Of a stretch of DNA of 43,803 bases, positions 31,806 through 38,188 are shown piece by piece. The position numbers and the translations under genes are program-made. Origin of the DNA: a virus; IMG/VR virus record IMGVR_UViG_3300036846_000748, positions 1 to 43,803 of that record, one strand, 5' to 3'. The notes beneath the pieces were generated by a model that saw only the letters and a program-made list of their open reading frames with translations, was not told where the DNA came from and did no database searches. Position 1 is the stretch's first letter; every line of letters starts with the position of its first letter.

Positions 31806-33483
31806 CGCCCTGAGATCTCATAGCCGCCATTTTAGCCGCAGGCGAGCCCGGCTGCGGCGCTTGGTTCAAGGCTGTAAGCAGCGGCGCGGCCTTACTGGCT
31901 GCGCTCATGCCCTGCTCCGCCTGCTGCGGTCCCTGCTGTTGGGCCTGCTGCTGGGCCTCTTGGTCGCGATAATCCTGAGTATCCTGCTCGTCCCGCACTA
32001 CCGAGGGTGGCACCCCGGTCAACATCGCCATCTGCCGGATCGCCTCGTCAAAGTTGATCACGTCGCCGGTCTTAGGGTTGATCTGCATAATGGGCTCGAC
32101 GGTCGTGAGCAGCTGCTGGATCGAGGCTACGTCCGCTGCTTTCTGCGCCCGCGCCAGCGGTCCCTCGTAACGGATCTTAAGCGTGACCTTGCCCATTTGT
32201 TGCGCCGCCTGAATGGCCTGCGGAATCGGCGGAAAGATGTTATAGCGCATCCCGATGGCAAAAGTGCGGTCGATGCAGGGTTTGAGCAGCTCACTCTCTA
32301 ACCGACCCAGCGCCGGTCCCATAATCCGCTGCATCAGCTCGTAACGCACTCGGACCTCCTCGGCGGTCATCTGCGGTCCCTGCTGCAGCTGCAACTGATC
32401 CGAGTAATACATCTCCCGGATGCTGGTCTTAAGCTGCTCGGACTTGAGGTTACTGACCTTGAAGTCGATCCCTAGGAGCAGCGGCTGCACCGAATCCATA
32501 CTGCGCACCGTGGTGGGTGCTCCGGGCTGTAGTCGCACTGGGCCGATGGCATCTCCGGCTAAAACCTTAATAGGCGGGTCAACCACCTTAGATAATGCTT
32601 TGAGCTCGAGCTCCGTGACCTTGTTCAAAGACCGAATATCCGGCAGCGCTACATGGCTGGGACCGCGCCCGTAGGTTTCGCCGTTAACCTTGCTCCACCT
32701 AGGGCACATGAACGGGAACTCTTGATAGCCCTTATTGTTCAGAAGTACGCGTTGCTGCGCCAGGAACCAGGTCGAGTCCCATTTATTCAACAGTGGTGCG
32801 TTAGTCCCACTGGCCGGATAGACTCCCTGTATCACCACATGGGGCAAGTCCGGCCGCAACGTAGAAAGGATATTATCGTCCGCCGCATCCGGCCACTTGA
32901 TGCGGATCGCCTCCGAGGTCATCGAGAAAGACCGGAAGACCGTGTTGGCGCGACCGTCCGGACCCTCGGACAGCACATAGCGGCCACACGGCACGCTCTG
33001 AAACTCCAGACCCGGGAACGAGCGGTCTACCGACATGGCCACGTCTTCGTACAGGCACGCGGTGCCGAACACCACCAGATCCAGATAAGTCTCGTGCACC
33101 TCGCTAGCAAAATTCGAGCGGTTGAACTCCCAGATCATCCGATCGGTCACTTGATGGAGCCACACCCGCACCTCGTCTACCTGGTTCAGGTCTTGATCGT
33201 CGGTCTCTAAGTAAAACCAGCGCAGATGGCTGGAGGTCAGGCTGCCGTGCATCGACGAGGCCAGCATCTCGCTAGCCCGCACCGCGGTCGAGTCGAACAG
33301 CTTCTGGGTGCGCTTAGTGCCCGGCACCCGCCGCACTTGAATCGAGTTCTTACGCGGCAACACATAGTCGGCGAGTTCCTGATACTCCGCGGACCAAATG
33401 CGCCACGGCACCAGTAGATCGTTATAACGCCGGATGTCCCGCGCTAGGCGGTCGGTGTCGCTCTGACTAAGGTTAGTGGCCAC
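31777..33483 (-). CDS. Portal protein (podovirus head-tail connector)
   Basis: 568 aa. The T7-type signature is clear: RRYNDLLVPWRIWSAEYQELADYVLPRKN near the N terminus, LFDSTAVRASEMLASSMHGSLTSSHLRWFYLE, VHETYLDLVVFGTACLYED, and later TAEEVRVRYELMQRIMGPALGRLESELLKPCIDRTF. Twelve copies form the DNA channel. The C-terminal 70 residues are Gln/Gly/Ala-rich. Stop is within the Bbp19-like gene start. Confidence 0.95.
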   Translation of the reverse strand: MATNLSQSDTDRLARDIRRYNDLLVPWRIWSAEYQELADYVLPRKNSIQVRRVPGTKRTQKLFDSTAVRASEMLASSMHGSLTSSHLRWFYLETDDQDLNQVDEVRVWLHQVTDRMIWEFNRSNFASEVHETYLDLVVFGTACLYEDVAMSVDRSFPGLEFQSVPCGRYVLSEGPDGRANTVFRSFSMTSEAIRIKWPDAADDNILSTLRPDLPHVVIQGVYPASGTNAPLLNKWDSTWFLAQQRVLLNNKGYQEFPFMCPRWSKVNGETYGRGPSHVALPDIRSLNKVTELELKALSKVVDPPIKVLAGDAIGPVRLQPGAPTTVRSMDSVQPLLLGIDFKVSNLKSEQLKTSIREMYYSDQLQLQQGPQMTAEEVRVRYELMQRIMGPALGRLESELLKPCIDRTFAIGMRYNIFPPIPQAIQAAQQMGKVTLKIRYEGPLARAQKAADVASIQQLLTTVEPIMQINPKTGDVINFDEAIRQMAMLTGVPPSVVRDEQDTQDYRDQEAQQQAQQQGPQQAEQGMSAASKAAPLLTALNQAPQPGSPAAKMAAMRSQGGGAQGGQAA

Positions 33484-33484
33484 C

Positions 33485-33700
33485 CTAGTCGTCTACGCGG
33501 CCTTTTTCATACGGCGTGTGCGGTCCGGCCGAGCCGGTGGTGGTGCTAATCTCCGCACCGCAGGGCGCTGCCGGTACCCGCATGTTGGCGTCCGGGCCGT
33601 TAGCGTTGCCCACCTCCGCTGCCGGGTTACGTATCCCGCGCATCCCCCGCCCCGGTGCGCTCGTGTTACCGCCGCTGCGGTGTTGTCCGTCGTTGTTCAT
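33485..33700 (-). CDS. Small hypothetical head-module protein
   Basis: 71 aa, rich in Gly, Asn, Ala and Pro, apparently unstructured (GNTSAPGRGMRGIRNPAAEVGNANGPDANMRVPAAPCG). No recognised family. Packed between portal and the next gene with one-base gaps, so expressed with them; the compact spacing is the main reason to accept it. Confidence 0.5.
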   Translation of the reverse strand: MNNDGQHRSGGNTSAPGRGMRGIRNPAAEVGNANGPDANMRVPAAPCGAEISTTTGSAGPHTPYEKGRVDD

Positions 33701-33701
33701 G

Positions 33702-33953
33702 CTATTCTCCTGCTAGGATCACGCTCTCTACCGTGATGTGGATCTGCGCCGCCTCCGGACGCACGTCGCCGCGCACGTGCACCATCACGCCGTTATAGAT
33801 CGGACTTTTCCAGGGCATCTGCTCCACTAAGGCCGTGACCGCGGTGTTCAGGGCGGTGTGGGACTCCTCGGCCTGCTCCTTGAGCTGGCGCATCTTATCC
33901 TTAAAGTGCGCCAACATCTGATCTTTCTTACCCACCAGGCAAACATCGAACAT
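33702..33953 (-). CDS. Small hypothetical protein with amphipathic N-terminal helix
   Basis: 83 aa. Residues 8-45 form a likely coiled helix (KKDQMLAHFKDKMRQLKEQAEESHTALNTAVTALVEQ), followed by a short beta region (SPIYNGVMVHVRGDVRPEAAQIHITVESVIL). Family not recognised. Located between portal and terminase genes with one-base spacing, as small accessory genes often are in podoviruses. Confidence 0.55.
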   Translation of the reverse strand: MFDVCLVGKKDQMLAHFKDKMRQLKEQAEESHTALNTAVTALVEQMPWKSPIYNGVMVHVRGDVRPEAAQIHITVESVILAGE

Positions 33954-33954
33954 T

Positions 33955-34143
33955 CTAAGCTCCTGTCAAGGTGTTGGCGCCGGTGGTCTGGGGTCCGGCT
34001 CCGGCCTGCCCGCTGCCCGGAGTAGATAACATCGTAGCCGCCGCCCCCATACGGCGATTAGCCGCCTGCAGCTTAGCCGTGAGCGCGGTGTTCTCTACCG
34101 GCTTCATTACCGGCAGCGGCGGCGGTTTAGGCGGTGCACCCAT
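33955..34143 (-). CDS. Small proline-rich protein common between terminase and portal
   Basis: 62 aa from ATG 34143, which overlaps the terminase stop by one base (TAATG) with GGGA six bases upstream; ATG 34155 is an alternative. Pattern MGAPPKPPPLPVMKPVE...RRMGAAATMLSTPG is the short protein often found beside phage terminase and portal genes, with PP-rich N terminus and a [R]RGxxxTxLtg motif. Function unknown. Confidence 0.6.
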   Translation of the reverse strand: MGAPPKPPPLPVMKPVENTALTAKLQAANRRMGAAATMLSTPGSGQAGAGPQTTGANTLTGA

Positions 34144-35510
34144 TAAGAATCCCATAGATTAAACTCCGTCTCAGCTATAGTCTCGTTGCGCAGCACGTCA
34201 AACTCCTTCTCGACCACTACCGCGCTGTTCGTGTAGTTGTTCAGGCGGCTCAGCGCGGTAGCGAAGTAGCGCCAAGCGTCCGCGCCGTGGCTCGACCAGT
34301 CGTGCACTGGGATATCGCGGTAGACCCGATTCTTATCGTCGTACTCGCGGTGGTAATTCTGCAGCGCCTTGAGGCCACGCGCACACTTGGTAGCGTCAAA
34401 CCAGCACTTAGGTAAGACCGCGCGGGCGGCGGCGATGCCGTCGTAAATGGGCAGCTTAGGCAGCGCCCAGAAATTGATGCCTAGACGGCGCGCGGCCTCG
34501 ATTCTAGAGACGCCGGTGGTATACTCCGTGACGTTGATGTCGTGCGGGGCGTAGTGCTCGGCGTAGACGTAGGGCTTGAGCCGGACCTGCCGAATGTGAT
34601 AGTCCAGCGGGTAGCCTTCTTCCTCGTAGTAGTCTATGATGCGGTACTCAAAGCCCCGGACAGATTGCACGAACCAGATGGCGGTGGCATCGTGCCGGCC
34701 CAGGTCCCACACCGTGAATACCGGCAGGCTCGGATCATAGACGATCGAGCGGATCTGGTCTTTCTGATGTAGCTCGGTAATCAGGGTGCCGTAATAACTG
34801 CCGGCAAAAGTCCCAGCGAAGTCGCAATAATATTCCTGCTTGGCGGTGTCGGCGTCGATATTGCCGGAGGCGATCTCGCGCTCCACGTCCGCCAGCGTCA
34901 TCACCGGTCCACCGCCCTCGCCCTCGGCGTCGCGCCACGTCTGCTCGATATTCAGCAGGTTACAGTACCAGTCCGGATTATTCTTGTTCGACTCCCACAA
35001 GTCAAAGGCGTGGTTCTTACCACGCGGCGTGAAGATAAAGCTGGCCCAGCCCTGGTTCTCCACCAATATCGGGGAGAGCAAGGCCCAGGCGGTGGGGTCC
35101 TGAATGGCGTACTCACTGAAGACTAGACCGACCGGGTTCATGCCTACCAGCTGGTCGGTGTTGTCGCTGCCCAACAGGCGGTAGATACTACCGTTAGCCA
35201 GCTCGACCTTCAACTCGGTCTCGTTCTTACCGGCCACCAGCTCCGGCGGGAAGTGCTCCATAAAGCCAAAGCCGTCCGCCCCGATGCCGTCCCAGATGAT
35301 GCCCTTAGCCTGCTTGTAGGTGGGCAAGATATGCGCATATAAGCCCTTGCGCTCCATCATGCGGCAGATCGTGAAGTTGAGCCAGGTCTTGTCCTTGCCG
35401 CTACGGCGGTGCCACACACACATAAAGCGCCGGATGCCGTCCGCGTAGGCTACGAAGGCGCGGCGCTGGTAGCTGCGCGGGGAATAGTGGTGGGGCAATC
35501 GTATCAGCAT
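34143..35510 (-). CDS. Terminase large subunit
   Basis: 455 aa. ATPase: adenine-binding PRSYQRRAF, Walker A-like WHRRSGKDKT (33-42), Walker B GLVFSEY (E133), coupling motif FTPRGKNH. Nuclease: FTVWDLGRHDATAIWF (D269) and a later HGADAWRY acidic site. Somewhat shorter than T7 gp19, with the nuclease intact. It powers packaging of DNA through the portal. It is one base from the small subunit gene. The mode of DNA end formation cannot be read from the sequence. Confidence 0.95.
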   Translation of the reverse strand: MLIRLPHHYSPRSYQRRAFVAYADGIRRFMCVWHRRSGKDKTWLNFTICRMMERKGLYAHILPTYKQAKGIIWDGIGADGFGFMEHFPPELVAGKNETELKVELANGSIYRLLGSDNTDQLVGMNPVGLVFSEYAIQDPTAWALLSPILVENQGWASFIFTPRGKNHAFDLWESNKNNPDWYCNLLNIEQTWRDAEGEGGGPVMTLADVEREIASGNIDADTAKQEYYCDFAGTFAGSYYGTLITELHQKDQIRSIVYDPSLPVFTVWDLGRHDATAIWFVQSVRGFEYRIIDYYEEEGYPLDYHIRQVRLKPYVYAEHYAPHDINVTEYTTGVSRIEAARRLGINFWALPKLPIYDGIAAARAVLPKCWFDATKCARGLKALQNYHREYDDKNRVYRDIPVHDWSSHGADAWRYFATALSRLNNYTNSAVVVEKEFDVLRNETIAETEFNLWDS

Positions 35511-35824
35511 CAGAGTTGGCGGTAACTGGTGATCTCGATGGTCAGCTTAGCCTCGGTGCCGGGCGGGATCCCAATTTCCATCGACTTGAGCTTAGGATAC
35601 AGGTAGCTGGCCACCTCGCTATGACACCTCAGGCGCAGCTCGGGCGGAGTGGCCGGGTTAACCGCCATCTGCGCCAGCGCCACCAGCGGGTTGTACTCCT
35701 TAGTCATGGGCAGTCCGAGGTCGTCCATATAGGCGCGCAGCTCGGCCTGCAGCCGCGCGAATAGATCTTGCACGGTCTCCTGCTTGGCCGGTAACAGCGT
35801 GCCGTCGGTGCGGGTGCGTGCCAT
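35510..35824 (-). CDS. Terminase small subunit candidate
   Basis: 104 aa, helical N terminus (QETVQDLFARLQAELRAYMDDLGLP) and MAVNPATPPELRLRCHSEVASYLYPKLKSMEI, a pattern typical of small proteins that precede podovirus terminase genes and act as DNA-recognition subunits. First gene of the late operon. The ATG has no Shine-Dalgarno: only TCCCTCC separates it from the -10 of promoter P2, so it is probably translated from a leaderless mRNA. Confidence 0.75.
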   Translation of the reverse strand: MARTRTDGTLLPAKQETVQDLFARLQAELRAYMDDLGLPMTKEYNPLVALAQMAVNPATPPELRLRCHSEVASYLYPKLKSMEIGIPPGTEAKLTIEITSYRQL

Positions 35825-35831
35825 GGAGGGA

Positions 35832-35860
35832 GCTATACTCCGGGGTGCGCTCTAAGTAAA
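35832..35860 (-). promoter_or_regulatory. Promoter P2, late structural operon, leaderless
   Basis: On the minus strand -35 TTTACT (35860-35855), 17-base spacer and -10 TATAGC (35837-35832). The terminase small subunit ATG begins eight bases after the -10 end. It is back to back with P3, and GTAAAGC/GCTTTAC around the two -35 boxes forms a perfect seven-base inverted repeat, so one factor could control both. Confidence 0.68.
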
Positions 35861-35869
35861 GCTCGGCGC

Positions 35870-35898
35870 TTTACCTGCGGGCGGGGGTAGGCTATAAT
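35870..35898 (+). promoter_or_regulatory. Promoter P3, rightward small-gene operon
   Basis: -35 TTTACC (35870-35875), 17-base spacer containing GCGGGGGTAG, and a perfect TATAAT (35893-35898). The ribosome site TAGGAGGT and the ATG at 35920 follow. The whole region resembles promoter P5 (42156-42184), which shares GCTTTAC, TGCGG and GCGGGGGTAG in the same order. Confidence 0.72.
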
Positions 35899-35919
35899 AT
35901 ATATAGGAGGTAAGGGTAG

Positions 35920-36177
35920 ATGGAAAAGGCGTTAGACGAGGAGCTACTAGAAGTATTAAACCGGTTATTAGACTCTGTGGCCCAGCGGGTCGAAGACCTG
36001 GGGGTTAGTAAGGAGCAATCGGCAGTATTTTTCCAGGCGGTTAACGACGCCGCCAATGACTGGGAGGTAGAATACGCGCGGGGCAGCGGGGCGGCCGAGT
36101 TGATGATAGTCGGCTTTAGCCTGATCACGTTGCTCAGTACCAACGTCACTAACCGCGATAAGACGCAAGACCAGTAG
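35920..36177 (+). CDS. Hypothetical small protein, first gene after P3
   Basis: 85 aa, acidic, mainly helical (EELLEVLNRLLDSVAQRVEDLGVSKEQSAVFFQAVNDAANDWEVEY), with a hydrophobic stretch near the C terminus (AAELMIVGFSLITLLSTNV) that may be a membrane or buried helix. Family not recognised. A near-perfect AGGAGGT precedes the ATG, predicting high expression soon after infection. Confidence 0.65.
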   Translation: MEKALDEELLEVLNRLLDSVAQRVEDLGVSKEQSAVFFQAVNDAANDWEVEYARGSGAAELMIVGFSLITLLSTNVTNRDKTQDQ

Positions 36178-36186
36178 GAGGCAAAG

Positions 36187-36354
36187 ATGAAGAGGGGTAA
36201 CGGCCCGGAGGAGGAGAGCGTGTACATCGAATTGAGCGTACTCTACACGTTATATTTCTTACTCACCGATACGGCGGTGTACGCCGCGGTGCCCGCCCAG
36301 TACCAGGCGGACATCGATCTACTGATAGCGGCTATCGAGCCACATCTGGGATAG
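36187..36354 (+). CDS. Small hypothetical protein (55 aa)
   Basis: A 55-codon frame with TAGGAGG five bases before the ATG, filling the gap exactly between its neighbours. The product begins MKRGNGPEEESVYIELSVLY and continues with a hydrophobic-aromatic segment (TLYFLLTDTAVYAAV) and an acidic helix (QADIDLLIAAIEPHLG). Family not recognised. Short enough to be missed by automated length cut-offs; the ribosome site and tight spacing support it. Confidence 0.65.
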   Translation: MKRGNGPEEESVYIELSVLYTLYFLLTDTAVYAAVPAQYQADIDLLIAAIEPHLG

Positions 36355-36357
36355 GGT

Positions 36358-36975
36358 ATGAAGATCCCACGACCCATGGGACCAGCCGAGTATGAGGCGC
36401 GCCTTGGGCGGCTGGTCGAATGCTACCGGGCGCGCATGGAACAGCTCGACCAGCCGAGGCTGCGCGCCGGTAAACAGCGGTTCCCTAAAATCTGGGACGT
36501 CCTAAGGGCAATGGGCCCGCTCACCGCGCGCGAGGCCTGTATCCTGGGCGGCGCGGGCGATCTGCCGGACGGGCGCTACGGCCCGCTCCTGCACCACCTA
36601 GAAGTCAACGGCTGGGCCGCCAAACACGACCAGATCTGGCAGGTGTGGAACACCCGCGGGCATCCGGTGCGGCATCCGGTCTGGCGGTTCGTAGCCGCAC
36701 CGGACGGCTCCAGGGCGCGCAAGCGCATAGCCCTCGACGAGTTCAACGCCGCCGTCGCGCGGCTCGAGCTGGGGCGCGGCACCGCGCTCTGCCTAACGCG
36801 GCGCATAGCCCACGGAGCTAAGGAGCAGAAATGGCAACATCAAGGAAAGACCCAGCGGAACCAGGAGATCGTCCGGAGGCGGTTAGCGGGGGAGAGTCTG
36901 AGCGATCTGGGCGCGGAGCACGGCATCAGCCGCGAGCGCACGCGACAGATCGTAGAGCGGGCGGTAAGAAGGTGA
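36358..36975 (+). CDS. Sigma-70 region 4-like DNA-binding protein
   Basis: 205 aa, basic. The C-terminal 40 residues, NQEIVRRRLAGESLSDLGAEHGISRERTRQIVERAVRR, match the region 4 helix-turn-helix of sigma70 factors (L.DLG...GISRER.RQI...A), which contacts the -35 element. Residues 45-115 may be a second helical or winged domain (IWDVLRAMGPLTAREACILGGAGDLPDGRYGPLLHHLEVNGW). No region 2 for -10 recognition is visible, so it is not a full sigma factor. It may be a phage activator that redirects host polymerase, possibly to the TTTACT promoters (inference). Confidence 0.7.
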   Translation: MKIPRPMGPAEYEARLGRLVECYRARMEQLDQPRLRAGKQRFPKIWDVLRAMGPLTAREACILGGAGDLPDGRYGPLLHHLEVNGWAAKHDQIWQVWNTRGHPVRHPVWRFVAAPDGSRARKRIALDEFNAAVARLELGRGTALCLTRRIAHGAKEQKWQHQGKTQRNQEIVRRRLAGESLSDLGAEHGISRERTRQIVERAVRR

Positions 36976-36977
36976 GT

Positions 36978-37172
36978 ATGAAGCAACAGCTAGAGCAGAT
37001 TAGAGACCGGATAGCGGTCCTGCTTAAAAAGACCCAGAGGGAAATTGCTCAGGATGAGACCAAAGAGGGAGATGAGAGCGGGGAGGAGCGGTTAGTTAAA
37101 CTAGAATGCGTGGTCGCCTACCTGACGACGGCGGGGGAGGCGGTCGTGCACTGTCTGGACGAGGGGTTATAG
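36978..37172 (+). CDS. Small coiled-coil-like hypothetical protein
   Basis: 64 aa from ATG 36978, with AAGGTGAG just upstream, two bases after the previous stop. The open frame reaches 36831, but that part is a shadow of the sigma-like gene. MKQQLEQIRDRIAVLLKKTQREIAQDETK is a likely amphipathic helix, followed by a second helix (LVKLECVVAYLTTAGEAVVHCLDEGL). Family not recognised. Last gene before the repeat island. Confidence 0.6.
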   Translation: MKQQLEQIRDRIAVLLKKTQREIAQDETKEGDESGEERLVKLECVVAYLTTAGEAVVHCLDEGL

Positions 37173-37275
37173 TAGACTCCGTATAGCTGCTATGGGAAGG
37201 GGGAGGAGACTAGGGAATTTCGTGAAGGGTTCCCCGCCATTGGGCGACAGCCAATAGATCTTTAGGGGTCGGGCC
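37173..37275. other. Non-coding spacer before the CTAG array
   Basis: No gene is seen. Short inverted repeats (ATTGG/CCAAT at about 37238-37254, GGGAA/TTCCC at about 37214-37235) could fold, but none has a T run. Base composition here is ordinary; the unusual composition starts at about 37265. Confidence 0.5.
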
Positions 37276-37541
37276 TAGCTAGTTAGCTATAAAGCTACCC
37301 CCCTCCTTTGCTAGCGGGCTACATAGCTAGTTAGCTATAAACCCTGGAACATAGCTAGTTAGCTAGTTAGCCTGCCCGCTAGGCGATAACTAGCTAGTTA
37401 GCTAGGTAACTAGGCCGCTAGGCGATAACTAGCTAGTTAGCTAGGTAACTACGCCGCTAGGCCGCTATTTAATATATACGCGTATTAGCGTAACCGCTAG
37501 TTAGTAGCTAGCTAGTTAGCTAGGTAACTACGCCGCTAGCC
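37276..37541. repeat. TAGCTAGTTAGCTA array with 39-base tandem units
   Basis: TAGCTAGTTAGCTA occurs in direct orientation at 37276, 37324, 37352, 37391, 37430 and 37509. Units 37376-37414 and 37415-37453 are tandem 39-base copies differing at one base, and 37509-37539 matches part of the unit again. The motif is rich in CTAG and nearly palindromic. It could be a protein-binding array, a partition or packaging signal, or part of an origin. Confidence 0.9.
37505..37522. repeat. 18-base inverted repeat, left arm
   Basis: TAGCTAGCTAGTTAGCTA here is the exact reverse complement of 37924-37941. The two arms bracket the gene at 37625-37930 at a distance of about 400 bases. Confidence 0.9.
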
Positions 37542-37624
37542 AGCTTAATAGCTATAGAAATTATTTTAGCAGGGAGGAAAATAAACTATAGCCTTTAGGC
37601 CCCGCTATAGGTAATATACTAAGT

Positions 37625-37930
37625 ATGGTTAATAAAAACCTAACTAAAGCAGGCGCGGCTAAAACCGCGCCTAAAACCTTAGCCCTTAACCCGGTACCGG
37701 TAGCGCCTATTACGTACCCGGTAACGGCGGTTATACGCCTAACCCCTAAGGGCGCGGCGTTTAACCCTAAGCGGCCCGGTACGGCGGCCTACGCCCTTTA
37801 CGCGGCTTACGGTAAGGGCGGCCTTACGGTAGGCGCGTACCTGGCCGCCGCGGCGCGTACCGCGCGGCCTAAGGCGGGGCGGGTAGCTATAGCGTGGGAC
37901 GTAGCGCGCGGCTATATAACGGTTAGCTAA
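37625..37930 (+). CDS. NPKR-motif phage protein (paralogue B), extreme codon bias
   Basis: 101 aa, very close in pattern to paralogue C at 39215-39610: AVIRLT..G....NPKR.G..AY..Y..Y.KG....TV..Y..A..T.R.KAGR.AIAWD.ARGYITV. The N-terminal 30 residues are basic and proline/alanine-rich. Because GA, CA, TC and TG steps are avoided, the protein has no Glu, His, Gln or Cys and only one Asp and one Ser. No Shine-Dalgarno lies near the ATG; a TATACT ends four bases upstream, so a leaderless start is possible. The stop codon lies in the right inverted-repeat arm. Function unknown. Confidence 0.75.
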   Translation: MVNKNLTKAGAAKTAPKTLALNPVPVAPITYPVTAVIRLTPKGAAFNPKRPGTAAYALYAAYGKGGLTVGAYLAAAARTARPKAGRVAIAWDVARGYITVS

Positions 37931-37941
37931 CTAGCTAGCTA
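37924..37941. repeat. 18-base inverted repeat, right arm
   Basis: TAGCTAACTAGCTAGCTA, the exact reverse complement of 37505-37522. It contains the stop codon of the paralogue B gene and runs up to the terminator. Confidence 0.9.
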
Positions 37942-37945
37942 AGCT

Positions 37946-37986
37946 AAGCGGTTAGGGTTAAGCGCCCTAGCCGCTTTTATTTTTTA
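37946..37986 (+). terminator. Strong intrinsic terminator
   Basis: AAGCGGTTAGGG (37946-37957) pairs with CCCTAGCCGCTT (37965-37976) over twelve positions with one G-T wobble and a seven-base loop, followed by TTATTTTTTA. This is a textbook rho-independent terminator for rightward transcription, placed 15 bases after the paralogue B gene. Confidence 0.88.
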
Positions 37987-38049
37987 CCGTAAACTAGCTA
38001 AGTAGCTAGTTAGCCTGCTAGCTATCCTGCCAGAACATGGCCTGCGTGC

Positions 38050-38067
38050 GGGTTCGCAAAGGTTGGC
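38050..38067. repeat. Direct repeat, copy 1 (GGGTTCGCAA..GTTGGC)
   Basis: GGGTTCGCAAAGGTTGGC here matches 38226-38243 at 16 of 18 positions, 176 bases apart. The pair frames the dyad cluster. It overlaps the first dyad. Confidence 0.75.
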
Positions 38068-38081
38068 AACATATGTTGCCA
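38064..38081. promoter_or_regulatory. Operator-like dyad 1, perfect 18-bp palindrome
   Basis: TGGCAACATATGTTGCCA is a perfect palindrome. Related GGCAA/TTGCC dyads follow at 38138-38156 and 38189-38203, so it is likely a binding site for a dimeric regulator or a replication initiator. Confidence 0.65.
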
Positions 38082-38137
38082 CCGATGACATCGTATCTGG
38101 GGACCCCCATTGGTTGTTGTTTCAAATAATGAATGTT

Positions 38138-38156
38138 GTAACAAACATTGTTTGCC
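38138..38156. promoter_or_regulatory. Operator-like dyad 2
   Basis: GTAACAAACATTGTTTGCC contains the palindrome CAAACATTGTTTG with a one-base centre. It lies just downstream of the -10 of candidate promoter P8, where a bound protein would block transcription. Confidence 0.55.
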
Positions 38157-38158
38157 TC

Positions 38159-38187
38159 CCTATATTCCTTTACGCCAGTCAAGTAAA
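38159..38187 (-). promoter_or_regulatory. Candidate promoter P8 between dyads
   Basis: On the minus strand TTTACT (38187-38182), 17-base spacer and TATAGG (38164-38159). Dyads 2 and 3 flank it on either side. No minus-strand gene lies directly downstream, so it would make a short non-coding RNA or an antisense transcript towards the paralogue B terminator. Confidence 0.4.
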
Positions 38188-38188
38188 T

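Larger units (their letters stand above)
37265..38025. other. Compositional island with T...A run grammar
   Basis: Across about 760 bases nearly every run of A/T begins with T and ends with A, so the steps GA, CA, TC and TG are almost missing. In the gene at 37625-37930 I count TC 0, GA 1, CA 1 and TG 3 in 306 bases. Exceptions cluster in 37300-37385 and around 37540-37580. The island contains the TAGCTAGTTAGCTA array, one gene, an 18-base inverted repeat flanking that gene, and a terminator. Confidence 0.85.

Noticed and set aside
35892-36227. Minus-strand 111-aa frame and other opposite-strand frames inside strong genes
   Set aside because: They are shadows of coding genes, with no ribosome sites, odd composition and no recognisable pattern.
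37276-37541. CRISPR array
   Set aside because: Repeats are short, near-palindromic, irregularly spaced and separated by more of the same motif rather than by unique spacers; no cas gene is present.
38051-38059. GGTTCGCAA as a tRNA T-loop
   Set aside because: No acceptor, D or anticodon stem can be formed around it, and it is part of an 18-base direct repeat.
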